NCBI GenBank assembly: GCA_964568395.1
Contig: CAZMPN010000012.1
Span: forward strand, 1-56,871
DNA length: 56,871 nucleotides
Direction of reading: 5' to 3'
Origin: UBA6016 sp964568395
GTDB lineage: Bacteria; Campylobacterota; Campylobacteria; Campylobacterales; UBA6016
A program made the translations under genes and the position numbers. Below the pieces are notes generated by a model. It did not search any database. It was not told the origin of the DNA and saw nothing but the letters and a program-made list of their open reading frames with translations. How positions within the stretch are numbered: the first letter of the stretch is position 1; each line of letters opens with the position of its first letter. Below, piece by piece: positions 16,445-23,988 of this stretch.

Positions 16445-16830
16445 AAAAAATAGCAGCCTGCCTTGTTTTGGCGGCATCTTTTTCGTTCGGATGTGATATA
16501 AAATGGCAAAACTCCATTGCGGCCGCAAAAAAGATCTCCGGTGCGACGCAAAAACCGATAATGGTTTTTGTAACATCGCCGACGTGTCCGTATTGTACGA
16601 TAATGAGCGAAGCTACCCTAAAAGACGAAGAGGTGTGCGAGCTTATAAACTCCAAATTCGTTCCGCTGGTTGCGATAGACGGCGGCAAGGATATACCGAA
16701 AAACTCGAAAATCCTCGGTGTGCCTACTATACTCTTCGTGGATTCCAAAGAGGGCGAACTCTCTCAAAAGATTGTGGGTTTGCGCTCGAAAGATGATTTT
16801 GTAAAAGAGTTAAAACTCAGAAATTTCTAA
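16441..16830 (+). CDS. Exported thioredoxin-fold protein coupled to the heme GGDEF/EAL gene
   Basis: A 129-residue protein starting at TTG 16441, whose start overlaps the preceding TGA; starting there yields a proper signal peptide (KKIAACLVLAASFSFG), whereas the longer open frame from 16300 is inside the previous gene. The active site is CPYC (C49, C52) in FVTSPTCPYC and the cis-proline is P95 in LGVPTILFVD. The residue after the signal core is C18, so a lipoprotein form is possible, though SFGC is a poor lipobox. It parallels the thioredoxin at 6469-6870. Periplasmic disulfide reduction or maintenance of the nearby c-type heme motif is inferred from its position; redox partner unknown. Confidence 0.78.
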   Translation: MKKIAACLVLAASFSFGCDIKWQNSIAAAKKISGATQKPIMVFVTSPTCPYCTIMSEATLKDEEVCELINSKFVPLVAIDGGKDIPKNSKILGVPTILFVDSKEGELSQKIVGLRSKDDFVKELKLRNF

Positions 16831-16846
16831 AAGGTCTGTAATATTT

Positions 16847-18187
16847 ATGAAAAAGATTGTCGCCTCCCTTAGTTTTATAGTAGCCCTAAGATTTTTCGGG
16901 CTATTCTTGGTTATGCCTCTGCTCTCCGTTTATGCGGCCGGGTTAGATGGCTCAAATAGTTTTCTTATCGGTCTGGCCGTAGGCGGATACGCTTTTAGCC
17001 AGCTCCTGTTTCAGCTGCCGTTTGGAGTGCTTAGCGACAAGATAGGCAGAAAAAGCCTTGTCGCGATAGGGCTTTTAATATTTGCCGTAGGCTCCGTAGT
17101 GTGCGCAGTAGCGACTGACGCGTATACGCTTGTCGTCGGTAGGTTTTTGCAGGGTGCGGGAGCTATAAGCTCGGTCGTTACGGCTATGATAGCCGATTTT
17201 ACGACCGAAGAGAAGCGCTCCAAGGCGATGGCTATGATGGGCGGGGCTATTGCTATGAGTTTCGCCGCGGCGATACTTGTCGGCCCATATATAGGCGGAC
17301 ACTACGGCGTCGACAAGCTATTTGTGATGACTGCGTTTTTGTCTTTGGCGGCTCTTTTTTATCTGCTGTTTTTTATTCCGGAGCCACCCCGCATACATCA
17401 CGCGTACGAGGGTGAGGCGCCTAGATTCATCGAGCTGATAACGGACGCTAATCTGCGCAAGATGTACGTAAATATGTTCCTGCACGGATTTTTGCTGACC
17501 GTCGCCTTCATGATAATCCCTCTGGAGTTGACGACGAAGTTCGGATGGGCGAAAAACGAGCTTTATATGGTCTATCTGCCGGCCCTGTTCTTTGGTTTCG
17601 TCTTTATGGTCATAGCGGCCATCATGGGGGAAAAATACAACAAAATCAAGCAGATATTCGTAGCGTCCATATTTATCAATACCGTCTCTTTTTTCCTATT
17701 CGGGCTTGCCGCTTCCTCGGCCGTCTTCGTTGTTGCGTCGGTACTGTTTTTCATCGGCTTTAATATGCTTGAGCCGCTGCTTCAAAGCACCGTCAGCAAA
17801 TATGCGAAGGCTAGCCAAAGAGGCGCCGCGCTCGGGCTTTTTACGACAAGCCAATATCTTGGCGTATTCCTCGGCGGCGCGATAGGCGGTGCCGTGCTGC
17901 ACTTTATGGATCTAAAATCGCTCTCTTTGATACTTACCTTCGTCTCTTTCTTGTGGCTGATCTATATGCTGAAGATGCAAAATCCGGTCAAGGCCGGCTT
18001 TTTGTATCTTGATATACCGATGCTTGACGAAAACCAAATAGTGGGGCTCAAGGAGGTAAAGGGGATTATCGATACGTATATCAATAAGACGGAGAACGTG
18101 CTTGTGATAAAGTTCCAAAAAGAGGTCGTCGGCGAAGAGTATCTAAAGGGATTTTTGAAATATAGCGAGCCGAGCGGGGAGAGCTAG
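16847..18187 (+). CDS. Major facilitator superfamily transporter, YajR-like
   Basis: A 446-residue inner-membrane transporter with about 12 helices. The loop 2-3 signature GVLSDKIGRKS (motif A) and GRFLQGAGAISS (motif B region) place it in the MFS drug-efflux class. The C-terminal tail after the last helix (about 370-446) is soluble and contains ENVLVIKFQKEVVGEE, which fits the ferredoxin-like extra domain of YajR transporters. Substrate is not known. It starts 16 bases after the thioredoxin gene and ends 3 bases before the alcohol dehydrogenase gene, so cotranscription is likely. Confidence 0.83.
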   Translation: MKKIVASLSFIVALRFFGLFLVMPLLSVYAAGLDGSNSFLIGLAVGGYAFSQLLFQLPFGVLSDKIGRKSLVAIGLLIFAVGSVVCAVATDAYTLVVGRFLQGAGAISSVVTAMIADFTTEEKRSKAMAMMGGAIAMSFAAAILVGPYIGGHYGVDKLFVMTAFLSLAALFYLLFFIPEPPRIHHAYEGEAPRFIELITDANLRKMYVNMFLHGFLLTVAFMIIPLELTTKFGWAKNELYMVYLPALFFGFVFMVIAAIMGEKYNKIKQIFVASIFINTVSFFLFGLAASSAVFVVASVLFFIGFNMLEPLLQSTVSKYAKASQRGAALGLFTTSQYLGVFLGGAIGGAVLHFMDLKSLSLILTFVSFLWLIYMLKMQNPVKAGFLYLDIPMLDENQIVGLKEVKGIIDTYINKTENVLVIKFQKEVVGEEYLKGFLKYSEPSGES

Positions 18188-18190
18188 GCG

Positions 18191-19348
18191 GTGGAAGATT
18201 TCGTTTTTTGTAATCCGACAAAGATTATTTTCGGCGACGAGGCCGAGCTTAAGATAGTAGCCGATATAAAAGAGGCCGGATATAAAAAAGTGATGCTCGT
18301 CTACGGCATGAGCTCCGTAAAACAAAATGGACTGTATGATAGGGTCGTAAGAAGACTTATTAAAAACGAGCTTTACTTTACTGATTTTGGAGGCGTAAGG
18401 CCAAATCCGGTGCTATCTCATGTGAAAGAGGGGATAGAGTGGGCGCGCAAGAACTCCGTCGACTGTCTTTTGGCGGTAGGCGGCGGCAGCGTCATAGACG
18501 AAGCCAAGGCGATAGCGGCGGGCTTTTATTACGAGGGCGACGTTTGGGATTTTTTTGAAGGCGTCTCTTCGCCCTCAAAGGCGCTTCCCGTTTTCACTAT
18601 TTTGACCTTGGCCGCTACCGGTAGCGAAATGAACGGCGGTTCGGTCATAACCAACGAAGAGGGCGCCAAAAAGTACGTAATGAGTTCGCCGTGTCTTTAC
18701 CCGAAAGCTTCCGCCCTTAATCCGGCGCTTACCTTCGGGGTATCTCCAAGACAGTCCGCCACCGCCGCCGCGGACGCCATCTCTCATATGCTGGAGGGGT
18801 ATTTCACTAAAAAGAATACCCTTCCTCTTAACGATAGAATGGTTGAAGCTGTTATTAAGACGATAATGAAAGATATAGAAAAAATACTCAAAAATCCGAG
18901 CGACTATGACGCCAGGGCTTCTTTCATGTGGTCGGCTACGCTTGCGCTAAACGGTATTATGAATGTCGGGTTGAAAGAGTTTATATTCCCAAACCATCTG
19001 ATAGAGCGGCCTATGAGCGCTATATTCGATATCCCGCACGGCGAGGGGCTATCCATAGTGATGCCTGCTTGGCTTGCGTGGTTTAGGGCGAAAGAGCCCA
19101 AGAAAGTGGACAGGTTTTGCAAAAAAATGTTCAAAAAGAGCGGAGCGGACGGCGTTGCGGCTTTTGAAGAGTGGCTTAGGAATATCGGTCTTCCGACTAG
19201 GCTGGAAGATGTCGGCATAAAGGCCTCCGACATAGAAAAGATAGCCCAAAACGCGGTAACCACTGCTAAAGGCTCCGCGGCATACAAAGAGTATGATAAG
19301 AAAACTATCGAGGATATCCTGAAAAAAGCCCTAAGGCAACCAAACTAA
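18191..19348 (+). CDS. Iron-containing alcohol dehydrogenase (butanol dehydrogenase-like)
   Basis: A 385-residue group III alcohol dehydrogenase beginning with GTG 18191 three bases after the MFS gene. The N-terminal nucleotide domain contains LLAVGGGSVIDEAKAI. The metal site is built from D and H in AADAISHMLEG, the H in IFDIPHGEGLS and further acidic/His residues. The family oxidises alcohols or reduces aldehydes with NAD(P)H; the start sequence FVFCNPTKIIFG resembles BdhA/YqhD-type enzymes. Its physiological substrate here, perhaps aldehydes, cannot be read from the sequence. Confidence 0.87.
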   Translation: MEDFVFCNPTKIIFGDEAELKIVADIKEAGYKKVMLVYGMSSVKQNGLYDRVVRRLIKNELYFTDFGGVRPNPVLSHVKEGIEWARKNSVDCLLAVGGGSVIDEAKAIAAGFYYEGDVWDFFEGVSSPSKALPVFTILTLAATGSEMNGGSVITNEEGAKKYVMSSPCLYPKASALNPALTFGVSPRQSATAAADAISHMLEGYFTKKNTLPLNDRMVEAVIKTIMKDIEKILKNPSDYDARASFMWSATLALNGIMNVGLKEFIFPNHLIERPMSAIFDIPHGEGLSIVMPAWLAWFRAKEPKKVDRFCKKMFKKSGADGVAAFEEWLRNIGLPTRLEDVGIKASDIEKIAQNAVTTAKGSAAYKEYDKKTIEDILKKALRQPN

Positions 19349-19361
19349 AAGGAGATAAGTA

Positions 19362-19667
19362 ATGAAAGCCTATTTTTGCAGCGAAGAGAGATTTGTTAGA
19401 GTAACGGTATGCTTTGAAAACCCGGAACAAAAAAAGATGCTATGCGACACGATGGATGGGCTCGTCGCCAAGTATGAGCTTACTCCGACGGTACTTATAA
19501 AAAGAAACGACGGCGGCTGCGGCGAAGTAAATATCGAGTTTGAAGACGACTATAACGAGCAGGCGAAACCTCTGATAGAAGAGTTTGCAAAGCTTGCCGG
19601 ACTAGAATTTGTGGATAGCTGCCATGTGTCGGCATGCGAATGCGGCAATGTGGGGCATATCGGCTGA
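19362..19667 (+). CDS. Small cysteine-rich protein of unknown function
   Basis: A 101-residue cytoplasmic protein without signal peptide or membrane segment. Seven cysteines are present: three in the N-terminal third (FCSEE, VCFEN, LCDTM), one in GGCGEVN and three in the tail SCHVSACECG, which also has two histidines. The acidic middle EFEDDYNEQAK is predicted helical. The tail could bind a metal. An AAGGAGA ribosome site lies 13 bases after the alcohol dehydrogenase, so it may be the last gene of that run. It faces feoB across a 29-base gap. I do not recognise the family. Confidence 0.6.
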   Translation: MKAYFCSEERFVRVTVCFENPEQKKMLCDTMDGLVAKYELTPTVLIKRNDGGCGEVNIEFEDDYNEQAKPLIEEFAKLAGLEFVDSCHVSACECGNVGHIG

Positions 19668-19668
19668 C

Positions 19669-19697
19669 AAAAAGAGGCCGGCTTTTGCCGACCTTGT
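19669..19697. terminator. Possible bidirectional terminator between the Cys-rich gene and feoB
   Basis: Stem GGCCGGC pairs with GCCGACC through one mismatch around a TTTT loop, with A-rich sequence before and T-rich sequence after. It separates two convergent genes only 29 bases apart and may serve both strands. Confidence 0.5.
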
Positions 19698-21793
19698 TAA
19701 AATCCCAGCAGGGCCATTATTTTATATGTTCCAAACGCCGCAAGCCAAGCGGTTACGTTCGGATATATGAGATAGAAAACTCTCCACTTCGTCTCTCTTA
19801 CTTCCGCGAAGAACGTCCCCATCGCCGCAAGGCAAGGCGAATATATCATTATGATTACTATAAAGGCTATACCCGCTTTTATGTCGATCGTTTTTCTGAT
19901 TTTCTCTACGAGGCCTTTTGACGGCTCGTCTCCTCCGGCTTCAACCGCATTAAGGGTGGCAAGCGTGCCGACCGCGACCTCTTTGGCCGCAAGAGCCGTG
20001 ATGGTCGCCACCGACATCTTCCAGTCAAATCCTAGCGGCGCGAAAACAGGCTCGATAGCCTTGCCTATGTTGCCTATGTAGCTATTTTCCAATTTTTCCT
20101 CGGCCATTGCAAGCTCAAGCTCCTTTTTTGCCTCTGTGCTTACGGCGAACTCTATGCGCGGAGCATATGCCTCGCCAATCGCTTCGTTTTTAGGATAGGC
20201 GCCGAGAAACCAGATAATCATAGAGGCTGCGCCGATAAACAGACCCGCTTTTCTAATAAATATCATCGCCTTTATTTTTAGGTCTCTGATTATTCCCTTT
20301 ACGGAAGGAAATCTATATTTTGGCATCTCCATGACGAACGGCTCAGCTTCGCCTTTAAATAGCGCCAGCCTCAGCGCTTTTGCGGCGATCATCGCAAGCG
20401 TCGCGCCTATTATATAGATCGCAAAAAGGATATTCCCGGCCTCTTCGGGAGAGAAGAACGCGCTTATAAACAGTACGTACACCGGAAGCCTGGCCGAGCA
20501 CGAGAAAAAGCCGATAACCAGCATCGTGATCAGCTTATCCTTTGGATTTTTTAGCGTCCTGGCGGCCAGATATGCCGGGATAGAGCATCCAAAGCCCGTA
20601 ACCATAGGTATGAACGCCTTGCCGTGGAGACCGAATTTTTTTAGTATGCCGTCCAAAAGAAAGGCCGCCCTAGCCATATATCCGGTCTGCTCGAGCAGAT
20701 TGATTCCAAGAAACAGTATGAGAATGTTCGGCAAAAAGCCCATAATGGCGCCGACCGACGGTATTACGCCGTTTGATAACGCATTGTTAAAAGTGCCCTC
20801 CGGTAGTGCGGCGGCCGTTTGTTCGGACATAAAGGCGAACGCATTTTCGATAAGCCCCATAGGATACTCGCCGAGCGTAAACGTCATTTGGAAAAGCAGC
20901 CACATGAGGCCAAGAAATATAGGAAGTCCGAATAGGCGATGTATCAATATGGTATCTATCTTTTCGGTTAACGTATCTTTGTGTTTTGAGATGAGCGATC
21001 TTTGACATATCCATTTTGCTATCGATATTTTCGCATTCGCCATAACTGTCGGCGTATCTTCCTCTCCTGCGAGCGTGCGGAGATTTTCGCTCTCTTTTGT
21101 AAATATATCGTGGAACTCCAAAAATACGGGTTTGTCGTGGACTATTCTATACATCTCCTTGTCGTTTTCAAGAAGCCTAATCGCCGCAAATTTTGCATAC
21201 GGCTTTAAGTCCGGGTCTTTTGAGAGGGAGTCTGCCAGTCTGGATATCGCCTCGTCTATGTTTTGGTCATAGCTAAGCCTGTTTTGGGCCTTGCCGAACT
21301 CATACATCTCCAGTATCTTTTGGATTAATTCGCCAACCCCTCTTTTTTCCTTTGCGGAAACCAGGAGCACGGGGATGCCTAGCATCTCCGAGATGGCTTC
21401 GTTATCTATCTTGCCGCCGTTTTTTTCGACTTCGTCTATCATATTTATGGCGAGTATCGTTTTTTTGCCCATATCTAGAAGCTGAAGCGTCAACGATAGG
21501 TTTCTTTGAAGAGCGTTTGCGTCGACTACGTTTACGATTAGATCATAGCTCTCTTTGAGAAGAAAATCTTTGGTTACCTGCTCATCCGGCGAGTACGAAT
21601 TGAGGCTATACGTGCCTGGAAGGTCGGTAATTAGTATATTGTAGCCGTCGCGCTCGAAACTAACCTCTTTTTTCTCGACTGTAACACCGCTAAAGTTGCC
21701 TACATGCAGATGGGCTCCAGATATCGAATTTACCAGATGGGATTTTCCGACGTTTGGTTGTCCGACAAGCGCTACTCTAATCTGTTTGCTCAT
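19697..21793 (-). CDS. feoB: Ferrous iron transporter FeoB
   Basis: A 698-residue inner-membrane Fe(II) permease with an N-terminal G domain. Motifs are G1 GQPNVGKS (11-18), G2 region VGNFSGVTVE, G3 DLPG (57-60) and G4 NMID (117-120). A helical spacer follows, then membrane helices with the Gate motif GFGCSIPAYLAARTL in the first half and NPKDKL just after it. The C-terminal helices end with NVTAWLAAFGTYKIMALLG. Overlap with feoA is 4 bases (ATGA). It is the last gene of a porin-feoA-feoB unit. Confidence 0.95.
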   Translation of the reverse strand: MSKQIRVALVGQPNVGKSHLVNSISGAHLHVGNFSGVTVEKKEVSFERDGYNILITDLPGTYSLNSYSPDEQVTKDFLLKESYDLIVNVVDANALQRNLSLTLQLLDMGKKTILAINMIDEVEKNGGKIDNEAISEMLGIPVLLVSAKEKRGVGELIQKILEMYEFGKAQNRLSYDQNIDEAISRLADSLSKDPDLKPYAKFAAIRLLENDKEMYRIVHDKPVFLEFHDIFTKESENLRTLAGEEDTPTVMANAKISIAKWICQRSLISKHKDTLTEKIDTILIHRLFGLPIFLGLMWLLFQMTFTLGEYPMGLIENAFAFMSEQTAAALPEGTFNNALSNGVIPSVGAIMGFLPNILILFLGINLLEQTGYMARAAFLLDGILKKFGLHGKAFIPMVTGFGCSIPAYLAARTLKNPKDKLITMLVIGFFSCSARLPVYVLFISAFFSPEEAGNILFAIYIIGATLAMIAAKALRLALFKGEAEPFVMEMPKYRFPSVKGIIRDLKIKAMIFIRKAGLFIGAASMIIWFLGAYPKNEAIGEAYAPRIEFAVSTEAKKELELAMAEEKLENSYIGNIGKAIEPVFAPLGFDWKMSVATITALAAKEVAVGTLATLNAVEAGGDEPSKGLVEKIRKTIDIKAGIAFIVIIMIYSPCLAAMGTFFAEVRETKWRVFYLIYPNVTAWLAAFGTYKIMALLGF

Positions 21794-22026
21794 TGCGCGT
21801 CATCCTCTACGACTATACTCTTTGCCTCTTCGCTTCTTAGGGCCACTTGCGAGTCTTCCACTTTTACGTCGTATGTTTGCTTTGTTAGCGTATACTCCGT
21901 TACGATTACATTGTTCCCTTTGGCAAAACCGAAAGAGAGGAGCCTGCTTTTTAGCGGCTCCGCCGCGTTTACTTTTTTTATCGTATATGTTTTATTGTAT
22001 TCGACCTCTGTCAAATTCATATCCAT
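21790..22026 (-). CDS. feoA: Ferrous iron transport accessory protein FeoA
   Basis: A 78-residue SH3-like cytoplasmic protein that supports FeoB. The pattern KKVNAAEPLKSRLLSFGFAKGNNVIVTEY shortens to recognisable FeoA elements: a basic strand, SRLLSFGF and a strong beta strand after GNNV. The stop overlaps the feoB start (ATGA). Only 3 bases separate it from the porin gene upstream, which points to one mRNA for all three. Confidence 0.88.
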   Translation of the reverse strand: MDMNLTEVEYNKTYTIKKVNAAEPLKSRLLSFGFAKGNNVIVTEYTLTKQTYDVKVEDSQVALRSEEAKSIVVEDDAQ

Positions 22027-22029
22027 TCC

Positions 22030-23319
22030 TTAGAAGTCGTATTTTACAAAGATTCTGAGCCTGTTGTTGTCAGGCGCGTCTTTTGATTTTATGTTTGTGA
22101 GCATGGTGTCTATGCTCGCTTTTGAAAAAGCGTAGGATATCGTAAAATCAGTCTCTTTTGCATAGCTTTGGCTTGCCTTTTTGTCAAAATACGTGCGCGC
22201 AAGCGCGGCCCCCAGACCGTCTACGCCTATTTTTTCAAAATCAAATCCTATCTCTCCCTTATACGCCTTTACGTCGCCTTTGCCGTTTGCGGTTTCTACG
22301 TCCATAGACGTAAACAGGGGATCTTTGCCGCCTCCAAATAGCGACGCGGTTCCGCCGCCATTGTGACGTCCGTCCTTCTTGCCGGATTTGTTGTAGGCAA
22401 GGGAGCCTTTGAGTCCTGTCGCTTTTGACTCTAATTCAAGGGCTGCTCCGTATATATCCGAATCTATTTTTATAGTCTCGTTGCCGCTTGTTTGAGAGTA
22501 TGTCTTTAGCTTTCCTATGGCTTTTTCTTTCATATACTGAAGAGCTATGCTTATGTTGAGCGTCTCCGATTCAAGCGCTTTTATCATACCCTCTAGATAG
22601 TATGTATCTAGGATTTCGCTCTGCCTCCCGTACCAAGCCTGTAGAGTGGAGATACCATATTCGTATGTCGCTCCGACTAGGTATAGTTTTGACTCCCTGG
22701 CTTCGCTATTGTCGGCAAAGAAGCTATCCCATGCGCCTCCATCGGTTACCGCCGCCTCTATCGCTTCGCCCATTTTAAGGAATTTGGTATGGTCGCCGTT
22801 ATTTTCCCAGCCAGCCATTTGCGTTACTATGCCCGCCGTAATATTTAGCTTATCTATCGGCGAGTAATGCAGTATTGCCGCGCTATATAGGTTTGGAATC
22901 ATTCTGATGTCGTCGGAATTTACTAGAGGCGTATCCAGCTCCATTCTACCGACTTTTAATTCCCCGCCTTCAAAAGCGTACTTTATAAAAGTTTCGCCGA
23001 GTATCGTATAGTCCTTATCGCCGTTATAGTAGTCAGGGTCTTTTCTGTTGCCCTTAAACGGAGTGTTTGACGTATATAGCGTGGCTCCTATGCTCACATT
23101 GTAAAGCGGCGCCGTTTCTATTCCTAGTTTGCCGCCTATGAGTACGTTTGAGGTGGCCTCGCCGCCAAGTTTTGAGTTTGATTGGTATACGGCTCTAAGC
23201 TGTCCTTTTATCTGTGCAAGCTTGAACGCCTCCTCAAGCGTATTCGCCTCTTTTTTAGGCTCCTCCGTAGCAAACAAAGAGACGCATACCATTAATGAAA
23301 GTACTATTTTTCGAGTCAT
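22030..23319 (-). CDS. OprD-type outer membrane porin upstream of feoAB
   Basis: A 429-residue outer membrane protein with a signal peptide at 1-17 (ending LFA). The mature protein starts with a helical segment (ANTLEEAFKLAQIK) and then GQLRAVYQSN, TAPLYNVSIGATLYT and further amphipathic strands; it ends RIFVKYDF with terminal Phe. It is homologous to the porin at 4164-5591 (shared TAPLY-V strand and overall plan) but shorter. It is placed 3 bases before feoA, so its product may let ferrous iron or an iron complex through the outer membrane; this is inference. A possible Fur-like site lies 38 bases upstream of the start codon. Confidence 0.8.
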   Translation of the reverse strand: MTRKIVLSLMVCVSLFATEEPKKEANTLEEAFKLAQIKGQLRAVYQSNSKLGGEATSNVLIGGKLGIETAPLYNVSIGATLYTSNTPFKGNRKDPDYYNGDKDYTILGETFIKYAFEGGELKVGRMELDTPLVNSDDIRMIPNLYSAAILHYSPIDKLNITAGIVTQMAGWENNGDHTKFLKMGEAIEAAVTDGGAWDSFFADNSEARESKLYLVGATYEYGISTLQAWYGRQSEILDTYYLEGMIKALESETLNISIALQYMKEKAIGKLKTYSQTSGNETIKIDSDIYGAALELESKATGLKGSLAYNKSGKKDGRHNGGGTASLFGGGKDPLFTSMDVETANGKGDVKAYKGEIGFDFEKIGVDGLGAALARTYFDKKASQSYAKETDFTISYAFSKASIDTMLTNIKSKDAPDNNRLRIFVKYDF

Positions 23320-23356
23320 ATTATTCCTTTAGTGGCGTATTATTTTTTGTCAATAT

Positions 23357-23371
23357 TTATTACTATGATAA
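23357..23371 (-). promoter_or_regulatory. Candidate Fur-like site upstream of porin-feoAB
   Basis: TTAT-N7-ATAA forms an imperfect inverted repeat in an AT-rich region that on the minus strand reads TTATCATAGTAATAA. It resembles part of a Fur box (GATAATGATAATCATTATC) and lies between the porin start and the upstream convergent gene end. The match is weak. Confidence 0.3.
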
Positions 23372-23399
23372 CAGGGATATTTTTAATGCATTGCTTATT

Positions 23400-23519
23400 T
23401 TATATAAAAAACTCGACTATGCCAATTAGCGCAAGTGTCGATATGATTGCATAAAATATACCTAGATGTATTTTTGCACAATTAATAGATTTTTTCTCCG
23501 CAAAGCTGACTTTTTTCAT
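23400..23519 (-). CDS. 39-residue membrane protein coupled to the DUF2325 gene
   Basis: A very small protein whose ATG overlaps the DUF2325 stop as ATGA. A Lys-rich start (MKKVSFAEKKS) is followed by one cysteine and a single membrane helix (about 19-37, HLGIFYAIISTLALIGIVEF). The overlap and clean signal-anchor shape support it as a real gene; an open frame extending further upstream lies inside DUF2325 and is rejected. Function unknown. Confidence 0.55.
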   Translation of the reverse strand: MKKVSFAEKKSINCAKIHLGIFYAIISTLALIGIVEFFI

Positions 23520-23848
23520 TTTTTGCACCTTTCGTTCTTGCAGTTGCAATTTTCTCCGAAGTCCGGTTTGCCAAAAGCCCTGCAATACTCTTCATATACG
23601 CAGCTGACGCTTCTTTTTGCATATATGGTTTTGAGGTTTCTCTTTGCCGCCTCTTTTTTGAAATGGCTCATGGCGTTATGGTTTAAGTAGCTTGTCAAAA
23701 ACACTACGCATTCAGTCTTCTCCGGTATTTTTTTTCTTGTTATATCTTTCCCTCTTGCATCCCAGTGTTCTATGTTTTTAGCTCCGAGGCTAAAGAGGGT
23801 TCCTTTGATGTGGTCAACATAGTCGCCGCCTATTACGAGTACCGACAT
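23516..23848 (-). CDS. DUF2325 domain protein
   Basis: A 110-residue cytoplasmic protein. The ATG giving MSVLVIGGDYVDHIKG is chosen because a GGAGAAAAAGG ribosome site precedes it; an in-frame ATG 11 codons earlier has no such site. The DUF2325 domain shows strand SVLVIGGD, then IEHWDARG, CVVFLTSYLNHNAM and AKRNLKTIYAKRSV. The C-terminal tail has Cys clusters (SCVYEEYC, NCNCKNERCKK), seven cysteines in about 40 residues, that could bind a metal or sense redox. Its role in the cell is not known. It is read in the same direction as porin-feoAB but ends about 200 bases before it, so linkage is possible rather than shown. Confidence 0.75.
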   Translation of the reverse strand: MSVLVIGGDYVDHIKGTLFSLGAKNIEHWDARGKDITRKKIPEKTECVVFLTSYLNHNAMSHFKKEAAKRNLKTIYAKRSVSCVYEEYCRAFGKPDFGENCNCKNERCKK

Positions 23849-23988
23849 CCTTTTTCTCCTATTTATGAAAATCAATATCAAATATTATCTATTTTTTTTA
23901 CCGTTGTCAAGAGTTTTGATTTTTATTTTCAAAAAGAGGTTATAAAAGCTATTTTGAGGACGTGTTTATCGTGCGTATCAAAAACTGT

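Noticed and set aside
23874..23886. AATAT-CAA-ATATT palindrome upstream of the DUF2325 gene as Fur box
   Set aside because: Simple AT symmetry is expected by chance in this AT-rich gap.
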